DNA of 36,933 bases from Saprospiraceae bacterium (GTDB taxonomy: Bacteria > Bacteroidota > Bacteroidia > Chitinophagales > Saprospiraceae), in NCBI GenBank assembly GCA_022841745.1, contig JALHQW010000072.1, forward strand, positions 1-36,933, read 5' to 3'. Position numbers and translations under genes: made by a program. Within the stretch, counting starts at the first letter, position 1; each line of letters opens with the position of its first letter. The notes below the pieces were generated by a model, which was not told the origin of the DNA, searched no databases, and saw only the letters and a program-made list of their open reading frames with translations. Shown here in pieces: positions 18,985 through 28,867 of the stretch.

Positions 18985-19066
18985 GCAAGCCACCAGGTGC
19001 TGTTCCATAGGGGCGATCAAATTTTGAGTTTATTTTCACCCCTAATTTTTCCTTCCGTCCATTTGA

Positions 19067-20605
<1,539 letters not shown>

Positions 20606-20608
<3 letters not shown>

Positions 20609-20680
20609 GGTATGAGGTATGAGGTATGTAGGTATGGGAGCCAACGCTATCATACCTACATACCTCATACCTCCATACCT
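20606..20680 (+). terminator. GGTATGA array forming a perfect 23-bp hairpin after guaB
   Basis: From the guaB stop codon the sequence reads TGAGGTATGAGGTATGAGG and so on. The arm 20614-20636 is exactly complementary to 20651-20673, with a 14-nt loop. The unit is the same as in the array after gyrB. No T run follows. It could end guaB transcription or separate it from the glycosyltransferase gene. Confidence 0.85.
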
Positions 20681-20699
20681 GTTAAACCATACTATTGAG

Positions 20700-21410
20700 T
20701 TGAAACTTTCAATTGTAATTCCCGCCTACAACGAGGCACGCACCATCCACCTGATTTTGGACAAAGTCAGGGCGGTGACGCTCATGCAGGGCATGGAGAA
20801 GGAGGTCATCATCGTTAATGACTGCTCGAAGGACGGGACGGAGGAGGCCATTTTACGGTATAAAAACGAGAACCCCGACCTGCCCATTTCCTATCAAAAA
20901 CACGCGATGAACAAGGGCAAGGGCGCTGCCCTGCACACGGGCATCCGCCACGCCACGGGCGATTTCGTCATCATACAGGACGCCGACCTGGAGTACGACC
21001 CACGGGAATACAATATGTTGCTTCAACCCATCATCGAAGGCATGGCCGATGTGGTGTTCGGCAGCCGTTTCATGGGCGGCAACCCGCACCGCATCCTGTT
21101 CTTCTGGCACAGCATCGGCAACAAGTTCCTCACCATGCTTTCCAATATGTTCACCAACCTGAACCTGACGGACATGGAGACCTGCTACAAGCTTTTCCGC
21201 CGGGAAATCATTCAAAGCCTTGATTTACAAGAAAACAGGTTCGGTTTCGAGCCAGAGGTGACTGCCAAGATTGCCCGCATACCGGGCATCCGCATTTACG
21301 AAGTGGGCATCTCCTACTATGGCCGCACCTACGCCGAGGGCAAGAAAATCAACTGGAAGGACGGCTTTCGTGCCATTTATTGCATCCTGAAATACAATAT
21401 CTTCAGGTAA
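20700..21410 (+). CDS. Family 2 glycosyltransferase (polyprenol-phosphate type)
   Basis: GT-A glycosyltransferase of about 236 residues. It shows LSIVIPAYNEARTI at the start, VNDCSKDGTEEAI, the metal-binding DADLEYDPREY and the substrate loop FGSRFMGGNPHR, closely resembling dolichyl-phosphate mannose/glucose synthases. It should charge a polyprenyl phosphate with a sugar at the inner membrane. The start is uncertain: TTG at 20700 immediately precedes the conserved KLSIVIPAYNE, while the in-frame ATGs at 20619 and 20634 lie in the guaB hairpin array. The stop overlaps the ATG of the next membrane protein (TAATG), which suggests that the lipid-linked sugar is used by that protein. Confidence 0.88.
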   Translation: MKLSIVIPAYNEARTIHLILDKVRAVTLMQGMEKEVIIVNDCSKDGTEEAILRYKNENPDLPISYQKHAMNKGKGAALHTGIRHATGDFVIIQDADLEYDPREYNMLLQPIIEGMADVVFGSRFMGGNPHRILFFWHSIGNKFLTMLSNMFTNLNLTDMETCYKLFRREIIQSLDLQENRFGFEPEVTAKIARIPGIRIYEVGISYYGRTYAEGKKINWKDGFRAIYCILKYNIFR

Positions 21411-23329
21411 TGTCCAGATTAAAGCCCGCCAGCTTCTTCCTCCTCACCATCGCCATTTACCTGGGTTCGCTCTTCTATTACTCCTCCTGGTCTTGGGCAG
21501 TCGTGGGCGGTGGCGACCCTTGGGGCTACTATGCCTACCTGCCCGCCGCCTTCATCCACCACGACCTCGACAACCTGCAACGCACCGTGGAAGTGCGCAA
21601 GCAGTACAAGCCCGAAACCGTGCGGCCCACTGAGGATAACCCGCTCGGCATCGGTGAGGCGCTGCGGGTGGAGGACCCCAAAGGGGCAAGCCACCCAGCG
21701 GAGGCAACCCCCACAGGGGCGAGCAGCAACTACGTCATAAAATACACGATGGGCGTCGCCATCTTGGAGGCCCCTTTTTTTGCGGCAGCACATGCCTACG
21801 CCAAGCTGACCGGCAGCCACCCCGCCGATGGGTGGTCGCTGCCCTATATGCTCGCCATACACTTGGCTGGGCTTTGCTACGCAATATGGGGGCTATGGCT
21901 GCTCTGGCTGACCTTGCGCCGATTTTTCAGCGAGTACGTCACCTTGGCCGTGCTTACCGTATTGGCACTGGCCACCAACCTCTACTATTTCTGCGTGTAT
22001 GCGGGCGTGATGGCCCATGCTTTCCAGTTCTTCTTGTTTGCTTTAGTGATATATGCCACCGTGCGCTGGTATGAGTCCCAACGTCTTGGCCATGCGCTGC
22101 TCATGGGCTTCGCCTGTGGCATGGTCACGCTGGTGCGTCCGACAGAAATTATCGTGCTGGCCGTGCCGCTGCTCTTCGGGCTGAAACCGGGTCATGGCCT
22201 CAAAGAACGGCTCCAATTGTTGCGGAGCAACCTAAGCCACGTAGCGCTGGCCGCCGTTGCCTTCTGCTTGGCCGGGCTGCCGCAACTGCTCTATTGGAAA
22301 TGGACTTCGGGCCACTTCCTCTATTACAGCTATGGCGAGGAGGGCTTCGATTTCCTGAAACCGCAGCTGTGGCGGGGGCTGGTCGGGTACAAGAACGGCT
22401 GGCTGGCCTACACGCCCGTCATGTGGCTCGGCCTGCTGGGGCTGTTTTTTTTGCGCCGCAATGCGAAGGACTGGTTCTGGCCCGTGTGGGTCTTTTTGCC
22501 ATTGCATGTTTATATCATCTACAGCTGGTGGTGCTGGAACTATATCAACGGCTTCGGCTCCCGCCCAATGGTGGAGGCGGCGGCGGTGATGGCCTTCCCG
22601 TTGGCTGTTTTTTTCATGGAGGCCTCCAAGCGGAAATGGCTGCTGGCGCTGACCACGGTGGCCGTGCTTTTCTGCATCTGGCTGAACATCTTCAACACCT
22701 GGCAGTTCAAAAAAGGACTTATCCTAAGCGACTCCGGCAAGGGTGCCTACTTCTGGCGGATGCTCGGCAAAACGGAGATGAACTACCTCGACTTGGTGGT
22801 TTATGACACTGGCGAGCCACAGCCCGACCCCAATGAGGTAAGCATGAAGCGGGTACTTTTTACGGACGGGTTCGAACAATTGACCGACACCGCCGCCCTC
22901 GCCAAGAAAGCCTTTGCAGGCCAATGTGCCCTTAAAATCGAAGGGAGAAAAGACGACCAGAAGCACGATCAAACCTTCTTCATCGCCAAAATCAGCGACC
23001 TTGGGATCCAGCGGGGCCAGTGGATAAAAATCAGCGCACAGGCCTATATCACGGGCCGTCCACAGCACATGTACCGGGGCAACTACCTCACCTGCCGTTT
23101 CATGCGGGGCAAAAAATCCCGTAAGAGCCGTAACCTTCGCCTTGACTCAAAGCCCGGCAACGACCCCGTCAGCCTCTGGGGCGGTCGGGACAATCTTTGG
23201 GGCGAAGCCTATTATTGGGTGAAAGTGCCCCCCTTCCTACGCCCCGACGACGAGCTGCTCATCGGGTTCAATAGTTTGAATGCGAAGACGGTTTATTTGG
23301 ATGAGTTGAGGGTGGAGGTGTGGGAGTAG
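21410..23329 (+). CDS. Large membrane protein, likely glycosyltransferase-like
   Basis: Protein of 639 residues. About ten to twelve hydrophobic helices occupy residues 5-440, including WAVVGGGDPWGYYAYLPAA in the first periplasmic loop with the early Asp typical of GT-C (ArnT/PMT-like) enzymes. A conserved-looking stretch YKNGWLAYTPVMWLGLLGLFF lies in the middle, and WWCWNYINGFGSRPMVEAA later. The last ~160 residues are soluble and beta-rich, possibly a carbohydrate-binding domain (KISAQAYITGR, YLDELRVEVW). The start overlaps the stop of the GT2 gene by one base. A role transferring a sugar from the polyprenyl carrier to a periplasmic acceptor is inference from fold and context. Confidence 0.8.
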   Translation: MSRLKPASFFLLTIAIYLGSLFYYSSWSWAVVGGGDPWGYYAYLPAAFIHHDLDNLQRTVEVRKQYKPETVRPTEDNPLGIGEALRVEDPKGASHPAEATPTGASSNYVIKYTMGVAILEAPFFAAAHAYAKLTGSHPADGWSLPYMLAIHLAGLCYAIWGLWLLWLTLRRFFSEYVTLAVLTVLALATNLYYFCVYAGVMAHAFQFFLFALVIYATVRWYESQRLGHALLMGFACGMVTLVRPTEIIVLAVPLLFGLKPGHGLKERLQLLRSNLSHVALAAVAFCLAGLPQLLYWKWTSGHFLYYSYGEEGFDFLKPQLWRGLVGYKNGWLAYTPVMWLGLLGLFFLRRNAKDWFWPVWVFLPLHVYIIYSWWCWNYINGFGSRPMVEAAAVMAFPLAVFFMEASKRKWLLALTTVAVLFCIWLNIFNTWQFKKGLILSDSGKGAYFWRMLGKTEMNYLDLVVYDTGEPQPDPNEVSMKRVLFTDGFEQLTDTAALAKKAFAGQCALKIEGRKDDQKHDQTFFIAKISDLGIQRGQWIKISAQAYITGRPQHMYRGNYLTCRFMRGKKSRKSRNLRLDSKPGNDPVSLWGGRDNLWGEAYYWVKVPPFLRPDDELLIGFNSLNAKTVYLDELRVEVWE

Positions 23330-23724
23330 GGCCCTGCTTGCCCATATTGGCGCTTCTTCCTAGTGAGACTTGAGGCGACGCCCCAATGGGCGTATGCGCT
23401 CCAGTTGTTGGCCATAACCAAGACAAGAGGTTAAATTAAAAGCGTTGACATTTTTTGAAAAAGCGGTCATTTAGGTTCGATAAAATGTTCCCATTGCAGA
23501 AGGATAATAGTTTGGTGCGCTTCGCTGGTTGCGGTTTTTTATTGACCTTTGGTTGTCGCTATTGACCTTGAAGCGGGTTAGGCATTTGCCACTTTTGAAT
23601 TCTATGATATATCCAAGCGAGCAATTGATGATTTTATAAAATAAACTTCACGGACTTGGTGAAAGCACCAAGCTGCGGTTTTTTTGAGTGAATGGGTTGG
23701 CTTTTCGTGGCATTTTCGTTTTTC
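23330..23724. other. Intergenic, no gene seen
   Basis: No coding frame or known RNA was found. The stretch probably contains the decayed flank of the IS110 remnant that follows, since GC content drops and no promoter-like signal toward neighbouring genes is clear. Confidence 0.5.
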
Positions 23725-24082
23725 TCATGCCTTGTGCCTGCCAAGTTCCACATAGGGCGTCCCCCTTTTGACAACGGCAAAAATCCGCTGCACCAGCTTG
23801 TTCTTGACGTTGTTCTGGACGAGGAACTTGCACTTGCCTTCCTTGAGCTTCTTGGCATAATAGGCCTTCAAGTCGGCGGGCGACCAGGGCACCGTTGCTT
23901 ATCAACGCCTTGAGCTTCTTGTTGGCCAGGTCCGACACGAAACGGAGCATCCGGTGGAAGCCCTTGTCGTCGTTGTCGAAGCGCCCGTGAGGCATGTCCT
24001 TTTTCTGGCTGTCGTGGCACAGGCACACGTCAATCCAATGCTTCGAGATGTCAATCCCGATGAAAAGCACGTACTTTTGCAT
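23725..24082 (-). pseudogene. IS110-family transposase, internally deleted and frameshifted
   Basis: The N-terminal half reads YVLFIGIDISKHWIDVCL, the DEDD-type opening of IS110-family transposases, followed by FDNDDKGFHRMLRFVSD. It then joins in frame to a late segment, ANKKLKALISNGAL, that normally lies more than 150 residues further on. A single frameshift near 23900 must be crossed to continue as DLKAYYAKKLKEGKCK, then VQNNVKNKLVQRIFAVVKRGTPYV, ending at the stop at 23725. Both ends of the normal protein are therefore present while the catalytic middle and the transposase-20 domain core are gone. It cannot be active. Flanking inverted repeats are not expected for this family and none were seen. 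Confidence 0.85.
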
Positions 24083-24371
24083 GAGTCAAACAATTTAAAA
24101 AGTTGTTCAATCGCTCTTGCGAAAAGGATGCTTGGCGAATACCTTTCGTGGACCTTGAAGTCTGGGATTCTATTGAGCCCTGCATCTTTGGCGTGGTGGC
24201 AGAACTAATTCAAAAGGTTGACCTGGAAATCACGTCATGGCCATAGTTCACTGCCCCCACGCCGCAAGAGCCTTAACACCGAAAATTAGTGTTAAAACCC
24301 TGCGCTTCAAGGGTTTGAAGCCCGTGTTTTTTCATCCCCAACAGCCTCTTTTGGCTGATGGCAAAACTAAA
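24083..24371. repeat. Small-hairpin cluster in spacer
   Basis: No gene. Several short hairpins lie close together: TTAACAC/GTGTTAA (24273-24295), CTTCAA/TTGAAG (24305-24320) and CAGCC/GGCTG near 24340-24355. They look like remains of small dispersed repeats next to the IS110 remnant. Confidence 0.5.
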
Positions 24372-24458
24372 GGTCATGGCCGTAGGCCACCTCTGCATCA
24401 CGTTTTGTCATTCCCGAAGGGAACCTACGTGACTCAGAGGTGGCCTACGGCCATGACC
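24372..24458. repeat. Palindromic REP/MITE-like element, 24-bp perfect arms
   Basis: GGTCATGGCCGTAGGCCACC and four more bases (24372-24395) are exactly complementary to 24435-24458. The 39-nt centre contains further pairing (TCACGT with ACGTGA) and an inner TTCCCGAAGGGAA hairpin. The core 24405-24424 is nearly the reverse complement of 1711-1729, so the central part seems to be dispersed. Confidence 0.8.
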
Positions 24459-24639
24459 GAAAGGGGACGAGACGACAAAATACTAGTTTGCAAATTAACA
24501 CTGCTTATCATTCGTTTACCCCTCCCCCCATTCGTTGAAAAAACCTGCCCATCCCCCCAATCTTTCGTTCCTTTGTTTAAACCAAATGGCCGGGCTTCAG
24601 TCCTACCATTTTTCTAATTCAACATCAACAACCTGCTGT

Positions 24640-26220
24640 ATGCCAAAAAGACTGTTTATCCTACCCGTACTTTGTTTATTTGCTGTGCAATTGGGTGCCC
24701 AGACCTGGGCCGATGACATAGCCTGCATCGTTTATACGCATTGCTCCCGCTGCCATAGCCCCGGGAACATCGGGCCTTTCTCGCTGATGAGCTACGAGGA
24801 GGCTTATGATGCCCGGCAGTCCATCCAGTATGCTGCCACGAGCCGGAACATGCCACCTTGGAAAGCCGACCCGCACTTCGGCGACCATGCGGGCAAGCGG
24901 TTGCTCACTGACGAGGAGGTGGCGCTGATTGATGCCTGGGTCAACAACGACGCACCCGCTGGCAACCTCGCCAATGCGCCCGCAGCGCCCGTTTACACCA
25001 GCACAGAGGAAATCACCAGCCCCGACCTCACGGTGCAGATGCCGAGCTATACCGTGCCAAGCATCCTGAACAACGACCTTTACCGGGTCTTCGCCATTCC
25101 TGTCAGCCTGCCGGGCGATCGCTTCATCACGGGCATGGAGGTGATACCGGGCAACCGTAGCGTAGTACACCATGTGCTGGTCTATCAGGATGACTCTGGG
25201 CAAGCATTGGCCCAGGATGCATCCGACCCTGAGCCGGGCTACACGGCTTTTGGCGGCATCGGCGTGTTCGGGGCGAAGCTGATTGGCGCTTGGGTGCCGG
25301 GCGGCGGCGCACAGATTTACCCGCCGAACATGGGCGTGAAGCTGTCGCAGAACACGGCCATCGTGCTGCAAGTCCACTACCCGGTGTCAGCAGCGGGGCA
25401 GACCGACCAGACCAAGTTGAACCTTCGCCTCTCGGACGGTTCGCTGCGGGAAGTGGAACTTAACCCAGTGCTCAACCATGTGACGAGCATGACCAACGGC
25501 CCCTTGCAGGTCATGCCCAATGAAGTAGTGACCTTTCACCAGGAAGTTACCATACCGCAGACAAGGACTTTGTTCAGCATTGCGCCCCATGCGCACCTGG
25601 TTTGCACGAGCATGAAGGCGTTCGGCGTCACGTTCCAGGGCGATACCATCCCGCTCGTGGACATCCCTAAATGGGACTTCCACTGGCAGGGGACTTACCA
25701 GTTCCAAAAGCCGCTCAAGATTCCGGCCCTTACCAAGCTGCACGGCTATGCCACCTATGACAACACTTCCAATAACCCGCACAACCCTAATTCTCCACCA
25801 CAGGTCATCAACCTTGGCGAAGCCACTACGGACGAGATGATGCTGTTCTATCTCTCCTATACGGGCTACCAGCAGGGCGACGAGAACATCATCATTGACA
25901 CGGCCAGCCATACCCCCCACCACCTCGGCTGTGAGACGAGCACGGTGCTTTCCTCAACGCATGAACATGGTTTTAAAGGAGCTGATTTCAAGCTGTACCC
26001 CAATCCGGCTGGCGATTTTTTCACCCTCGAAAATTCGTTTGAAGGGACGGCATTGCTCCGTTTGACGGATTTTTCGGGCAGGCAGGTGTTGCTCCGCAAT
26101 ATCAGTGAAACAACCACGCAGGTGGAGGTTGGCGGTTTGCCGCAGGGTATTTATTTAGCCAGTGTTTTTGCGGAAAATGGGCGGTTGGTAGGTAGTAAAC
26201 GAATTGTATTGGTACGATAG
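24640..26220 (+). CDS. Secreted copper type II monooxygenase-like protein with cytochrome c motif
   Basis: Protein of 526 residues. A signal peptide (1-20, ending LGAQ) is followed by a single c-type heme motif CSRCH (35-39) in a short cytochrome-like domain with NMPPWKADP. The middle, about 110-430, resembles the two-domain peptidylglycine/dopamine monooxygenase fold, with candidate copper ligands His177-His178 (VVHHVLVY), His246 (QVHYP) and His317/His319 (PHAHL). The end (residues about 448-526) is a type A sorting domain of the type IX system: KLYPNPAGDFF through GLPQGIYLASV to IVLVR. It should be secreted or surface-attached and could oxidise a C-H bond, with the heme domain as electron donor. 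That reaction is inferred from family resemblance. An upstream in-frame start at 24535 lacks a signal peptide. Confidence 0.85.
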   Translation: MPKRLFILPVLCLFAVQLGAQTWADDIACIVYTHCSRCHSPGNIGPFSLMSYEEAYDARQSIQYAATSRNMPPWKADPHFGDHAGKRLLTDEEVALIDAWVNNDAPAGNLANAPAAPVYTSTEEITSPDLTVQMPSYTVPSILNNDLYRVFAIPVSLPGDRFITGMEVIPGNRSVVHHVLVYQDDSGQALAQDASDPEPGYTAFGGIGVFGAKLIGAWVPGGGAQIYPPNMGVKLSQNTAIVLQVHYPVSAAGQTDQTKLNLRLSDGSLREVELNPVLNHVTSMTNGPLQVMPNEVVTFHQEVTIPQTRTLFSIAPHAHLVCTSMKAFGVTFQGDTIPLVDIPKWDFHWQGTYQFQKPLKIPALTKLHGYATYDNTSNNPHNPNSPPQVINLGEATTDEMMLFYLSYTGYQQGDENIIIDTASHTPHHLGCETSTVLSSTHEHGFKGADFKLYPNPAGDFFTLENSFEGTALLRLTDFSGRQVLLRNISETTTQVEVGGLPQGIYLASVFAENGRLVGSKRIVLVR

Positions 26221-26244
26221 GGGGATTTTTATTAGAATTAGGAT

Positions 26245-26375
26245 TTATGATGTAAGATATATGATGTAAGATGTATGATTTTGGGAGCCGTAAACTCCTG
26301 TAAATGCTGACGCTTTTAATTAAGCAGCGGCCAATAAATCTAAAATCTTAAATCGTCTATCTTATATCTTAAATC
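26245..26375. repeat. Imperfect inverted array of GATGTAAGAT-type units
   Basis: GATGTAAGATATATGATGTA-type units (about 26248-26281) face complementary ATCTTAAATC/ATCTTATATC units (about 26338-26375), separated by a unique spacer of about 55 bp. It lies between the convergent monooxygenase-like and SpoIIM-domain genes. Pairing is imperfect, unlike the arrays at 13142 and 20614. Confidence 0.65.
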
Positions 26376-26402
26376 AAAATCCAAACTATAGAAAGCAACA
26401 CA

Positions 26403-28292
26403 TCACCCCTCCCTCTCCAGCCCCCGGATCCTTGGCCGCTTCCCAATGATGGCCAACCGTTCCCGCAGGAAAAAAGCTTCGTTGGCTTCCAATGCCGAGA
26501 AGTATTGCATGCCGCCGCCAGCCGCCCAAAGCGACATGCAGAGCAAGAAAAGGAACATCCCCGTGAAGGTGAACCCGATATAATGGAAGGCCGAGTTGCT
26601 TGCTGGGCTTAAATCGAAATTGATGCTGACGATATTGAGCAAGTGCCCGACGAGGCCAGTATCGAGCAGGAGGGAGGCCATGGTGGCGCAAAGGAGGAGC
26701 ATGGAGAAGACGCCCATCATTTGTCCGAAGTTGTTGGACAGCAGGCTGCCCATGCGCACAAGGCCCGACCAAAGCCCTTTGCCTTCGTAAACCATCAACT
26801 GCGTCCAAAGCAGGAGCAAGGGGAACAAAGGTATAAGGAGCAGTAGCAGAAATCCACCCGGCAACAAGAATAGCAGGCAGAAAACCAAAGCAGCGACAAT
26901 GGTCTTGAGCAAGGCGTAAAGCAGGCTACCGATATTTGGTGCGGGGGCTTCTATTTCACTTTCATCTTCCCCGTCGGGCGAGTGGTAGCGCCACCGGGCG
27001 AGCAGGTACTGGGTGGTAAAGATGGCAATGCCAATGGCCAATACGGCGAACAAGAACAACCACCTATTGCCCTCACCTTCAAATAAAACAGGAACGGTGG
27101 AAAAAGCGCCAAAAACTCCCGGTTGAAATTCAAACAATTCACCCGGGGGCACATCCGCCAGCAGGAAAGCCCCACCGCAATAAATGGTGCTTCCAACGAG
27201 GGAGGCCAAGGCCAATGGCCCAATGTTTTTCCGAAGGAAAGTAAAGGCATCGGTGAAGAGGCTGCCAGCGGTTTTAACTTGCGTAAAGTCCACCCGGCGC
27301 TCCAAATCAGGTGTCAATCGGATGTCTTCCTCAATGTTGAAATGACCTTTGCGGGCTTTCCACCAAGGGAGCAATGCAAAATAGAACAACATGAACCCAA
27401 AACAGGCAGTGATGAAGATGGCCCGCAGCCAATCGGGCGCCTCGGTGTGGCGGGTGAGGTAACTCTCCACAAAGCCCGCAAAAATGAACAGCGGCACCAC
27501 ACCCACCATCAGGCTCATGCCTCGCCGGGCGGCCAACTGGAACGACCGCTCACGGGAAAGGGTGCCGGGGAAGGCCAGCCCACGCCCCAATGTCAAGCCC
27601 GCTCCGCCAGCCACTACGATGCTCGAAATCTCCACTGCCCCGTGCATCCAGATAGTGAGGAATGACTCCTGGAACAGCCCTTTTTCAACGAAAAAATACT
27701 GGAAGGCACCAATCATAATGCCATTAAATATCAATGCCCCAATGGTGCCCACGCCAAAGAACAGGCCAAGCACAAAGGTGATGAAGGCCACGAGTATATT
27801 GTTCAAAGTGATGCCGAGGAACATGTTGAACGCCCCGGCCTCTTTATAAACAGCCAAGGGGTCGCCGGATTTAATGTTTTCCTCGGTCATGTCCACATAG
27901 CGGTCGCCCATGATGCTGCGCACGAATTCTGGCTCAGCCCAACTGGACAACATGCCGATGGCCATGCACAGCGAAAAAATGCACAGCGAAAGACGAAGTT
28001 CGTTCCTTGATTCATGGATGAGCCTTGGCAAGTCCTCCAACCAGAAAGCCACAAAAGCACTGCGTCTCGATTTTTTGGTCTTGTAAATATTGAAGAAAAT
28101 CCGCTGTGCCAGCCCATTGAGATAAACCCGAACGGAGCGGTTCGGATAGAAAGTGCGGGCAAAGGAAAGGTCGTCCGTCACATGGACGAAGAGTTCGCTT
28201 AGCTTCTCGGGGTCGCTCACCTTGCCTTCCAGCAGTTGCTCGAATTCCCGCCACTTCTGCTGGTTTTGTTCTATGAAGGTGGTTTCACGCAT
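26403..28292 (-). CDS. SpoIIM-domain membrane protein with extended C-terminus
   Basis: Protein of 629 residues. The first ~320 residues match the SpoIIM/stage II sporulation protein M-like family common in non-sporulating Bacteroidota: RETTFIEQNQQKWREFEQLL, FYPNRSVRVYLNGLAQRIFFNIY, then helices with FNMFLGITLNNILVAFITF and TIWMHGAVEISSIVVAGGAGL. The usual family member ends around 330 residues; here about 300 more residues follow, starting FNIEEDIRLTPDLERRVDF, with further membrane helices including a very Leu-rich block (LLFLLPGGFLLLLLIPLFPLLLL). This looks like fusion with a second membrane protein. Its role is unknown; relatives lie near RDD and DUF4129 genes, none of which is here. The 5' leader is a long GTGAGAG microsatellite. 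Confidence 0.85.
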   Translation of the reverse strand: MRETTFIEQNQQKWREFEQLLEGKVSDPEKLSELFVHVTDDLSFARTFYPNRSVRVYLNGLAQRIFFNIYKTKKSRRSAFVAFWLEDLPRLIHESRNELRLSLCIFSLCMAIGMLSSWAEPEFVRSIMGDRYVDMTEENIKSGDPLAVYKEAGAFNMFLGITLNNILVAFITFVLGLFFGVGTIGALIFNGIMIGAFQYFFVEKGLFQESFLTIWMHGAVEISSIVVAGGAGLTLGRGLAFPGTLSRERSFQLAARRGMSLMVGVVPLFIFAGFVESYLTRHTEAPDWLRAIFITACFGFMLFYFALLPWWKARKGHFNIEEDIRLTPDLERRVDFTQVKTAGSLFTDAFTFLRKNIGPLALASLVGSTIYCGGAFLLADVPPGELFEFQPGVFGAFSTVPVLFEGEGNRWLFLFAVLAIGIAIFTTQYLLARWRYHSPDGEDESEIEAPAPNIGSLLYALLKTIVAALVFCLLFLLPGGFLLLLLIPLFPLLLLWTQLMVYEGKGLWSGLVRMGSLLSNNFGQMMGVFSMLLLCATMASLLLDTGLVGHLLNIVSINFDLSPASNSAFHYIGFTFTGMFLFLLCMSLWAAGGGMQYFSALEANEAFFLRERLAIIGKRPRIRGLEREG

Positions 28293-28295
28293 GGT

Positions 28296-28487
28296 TAAGA
28301 GTTGTGAGAGGGTGAGAGAGTGAGAGTTGTGAGAGAGTGAGAGAGTGAGAGTTGTGAGAGAGTGAGAGAGTGAGAGTTGTGAGAGAGTGAGAGTTGTGAG
28401 AGAGTGAGAGAGTGAGAGTTGTGAGAGAGTGAGAGTTGTGAGAGAGTGAGAGTTGTGAGAGAGTGAGAGTTGTGAGAGAGTGAGAGG
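28296..28487. repeat. GTGAGAGAG microsatellite
   Basis: About 190 bp made almost wholly of a 17-bp unit (TTGTGAGAGAGTGAGAG) and a 25-bp variant with an extra AGTGAGAG. It begins next to the SpoIIM-domain start codon and ends at the stop codon of the four-helix-bundle gene. The complementary CTCTCACC units lie on the other side of that gene at 28868-28899. An open frame through the array encodes only Ser-Leu-His-Asn repeats and is not a gene. Confidence 0.95.
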
Positions 28488-28488
28488 G

Positions 28489-28848
28489 TCATGGGGCCAA
28501 TGAGGATTTGATTTTGGCTGTCACTTTTAGTATTTCAAGTGCTTCATTGGACAGCCAAGCTAATTCGTTTTTTTCGCCGTATCCTATTCCATCAAAAATA
28601 TCCAACCAGTAAACACATTCGTCTGCCTCTTCAACCACGATGCATATCTTGGAATATTTCTCATTTTTAGAACGACCACGACAAAATGCCCTGAAGTTTG
28701 CCCCAACTGAGGTAGCGGCTTTGCCAAGTTGGAACGATGTTATTTTCGTCCCAGTATTGTAAGGAACAGTTTCCAAAAACTTTAAGGTTCTGACTGCAAA
28801 GTTCCGAGTTCTCTTTCTAAAATTCTCATTGAATTCTTCGTTCGTCAT
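28489..28848 (-). CDS. Four-helix-bundle protein (23S rRNA intervening-sequence family)
   Basis: Protein of 119 residues in the small four-helix-bundle family first noted inside 23S rRNA intervening sequences and related to the accessory Avd protein of diversity-generating retroelements. Seen here are the basic first helix (NFRKRTRNFAVRTLKFLETV), the conserved SVGANFRAFCRGRSKNEKYSKI turn and the EEADECVYWLDIF helix. Such proteins form pentamers with basic surfaces and are thought to bind nucleic acid; no enzymatic role is known. It is more AT-rich than the flanks and is enclosed by GTGAGAG and CTCTCAC arrays in opposite orientation, separating cdsA from the SpoIIM-domain gene. It is not in an rRNA operon and no reverse transcriptase is nearby. 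Confidence 0.9.
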   Translation of the reverse strand: MTNEEFNENFRKRTRNFAVRTLKFLETVPYNTGTKITSFQLGKAATSVGANFRAFCRGRSKNEKYSKICIVVEEADECVYWLDIFDGIGYGEKNELAWLSNEALEILKVTAKIKSSLAP

Positions 28849-28867
28849 AGCAGTTTATTTGTTTATT

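Noticed and set aside
28296-28487. Possible CRISPR array
   Set aside because: There are no unique spacers of constant length; the whole tract is built from short related units, and no cas gene is near.
28295-28492. Open frame encoding Ser-Leu-His-Asn repeats
   Set aside because: It is only the translated microsatellite; no start context and no family resemblance.
28489-28848. Possible diversity-generating retroelement
   Set aside because: The four-helix-bundle gene resembles the Avd accessory family, but there is no reverse transcriptase, template repeat or variable repeat within the window.
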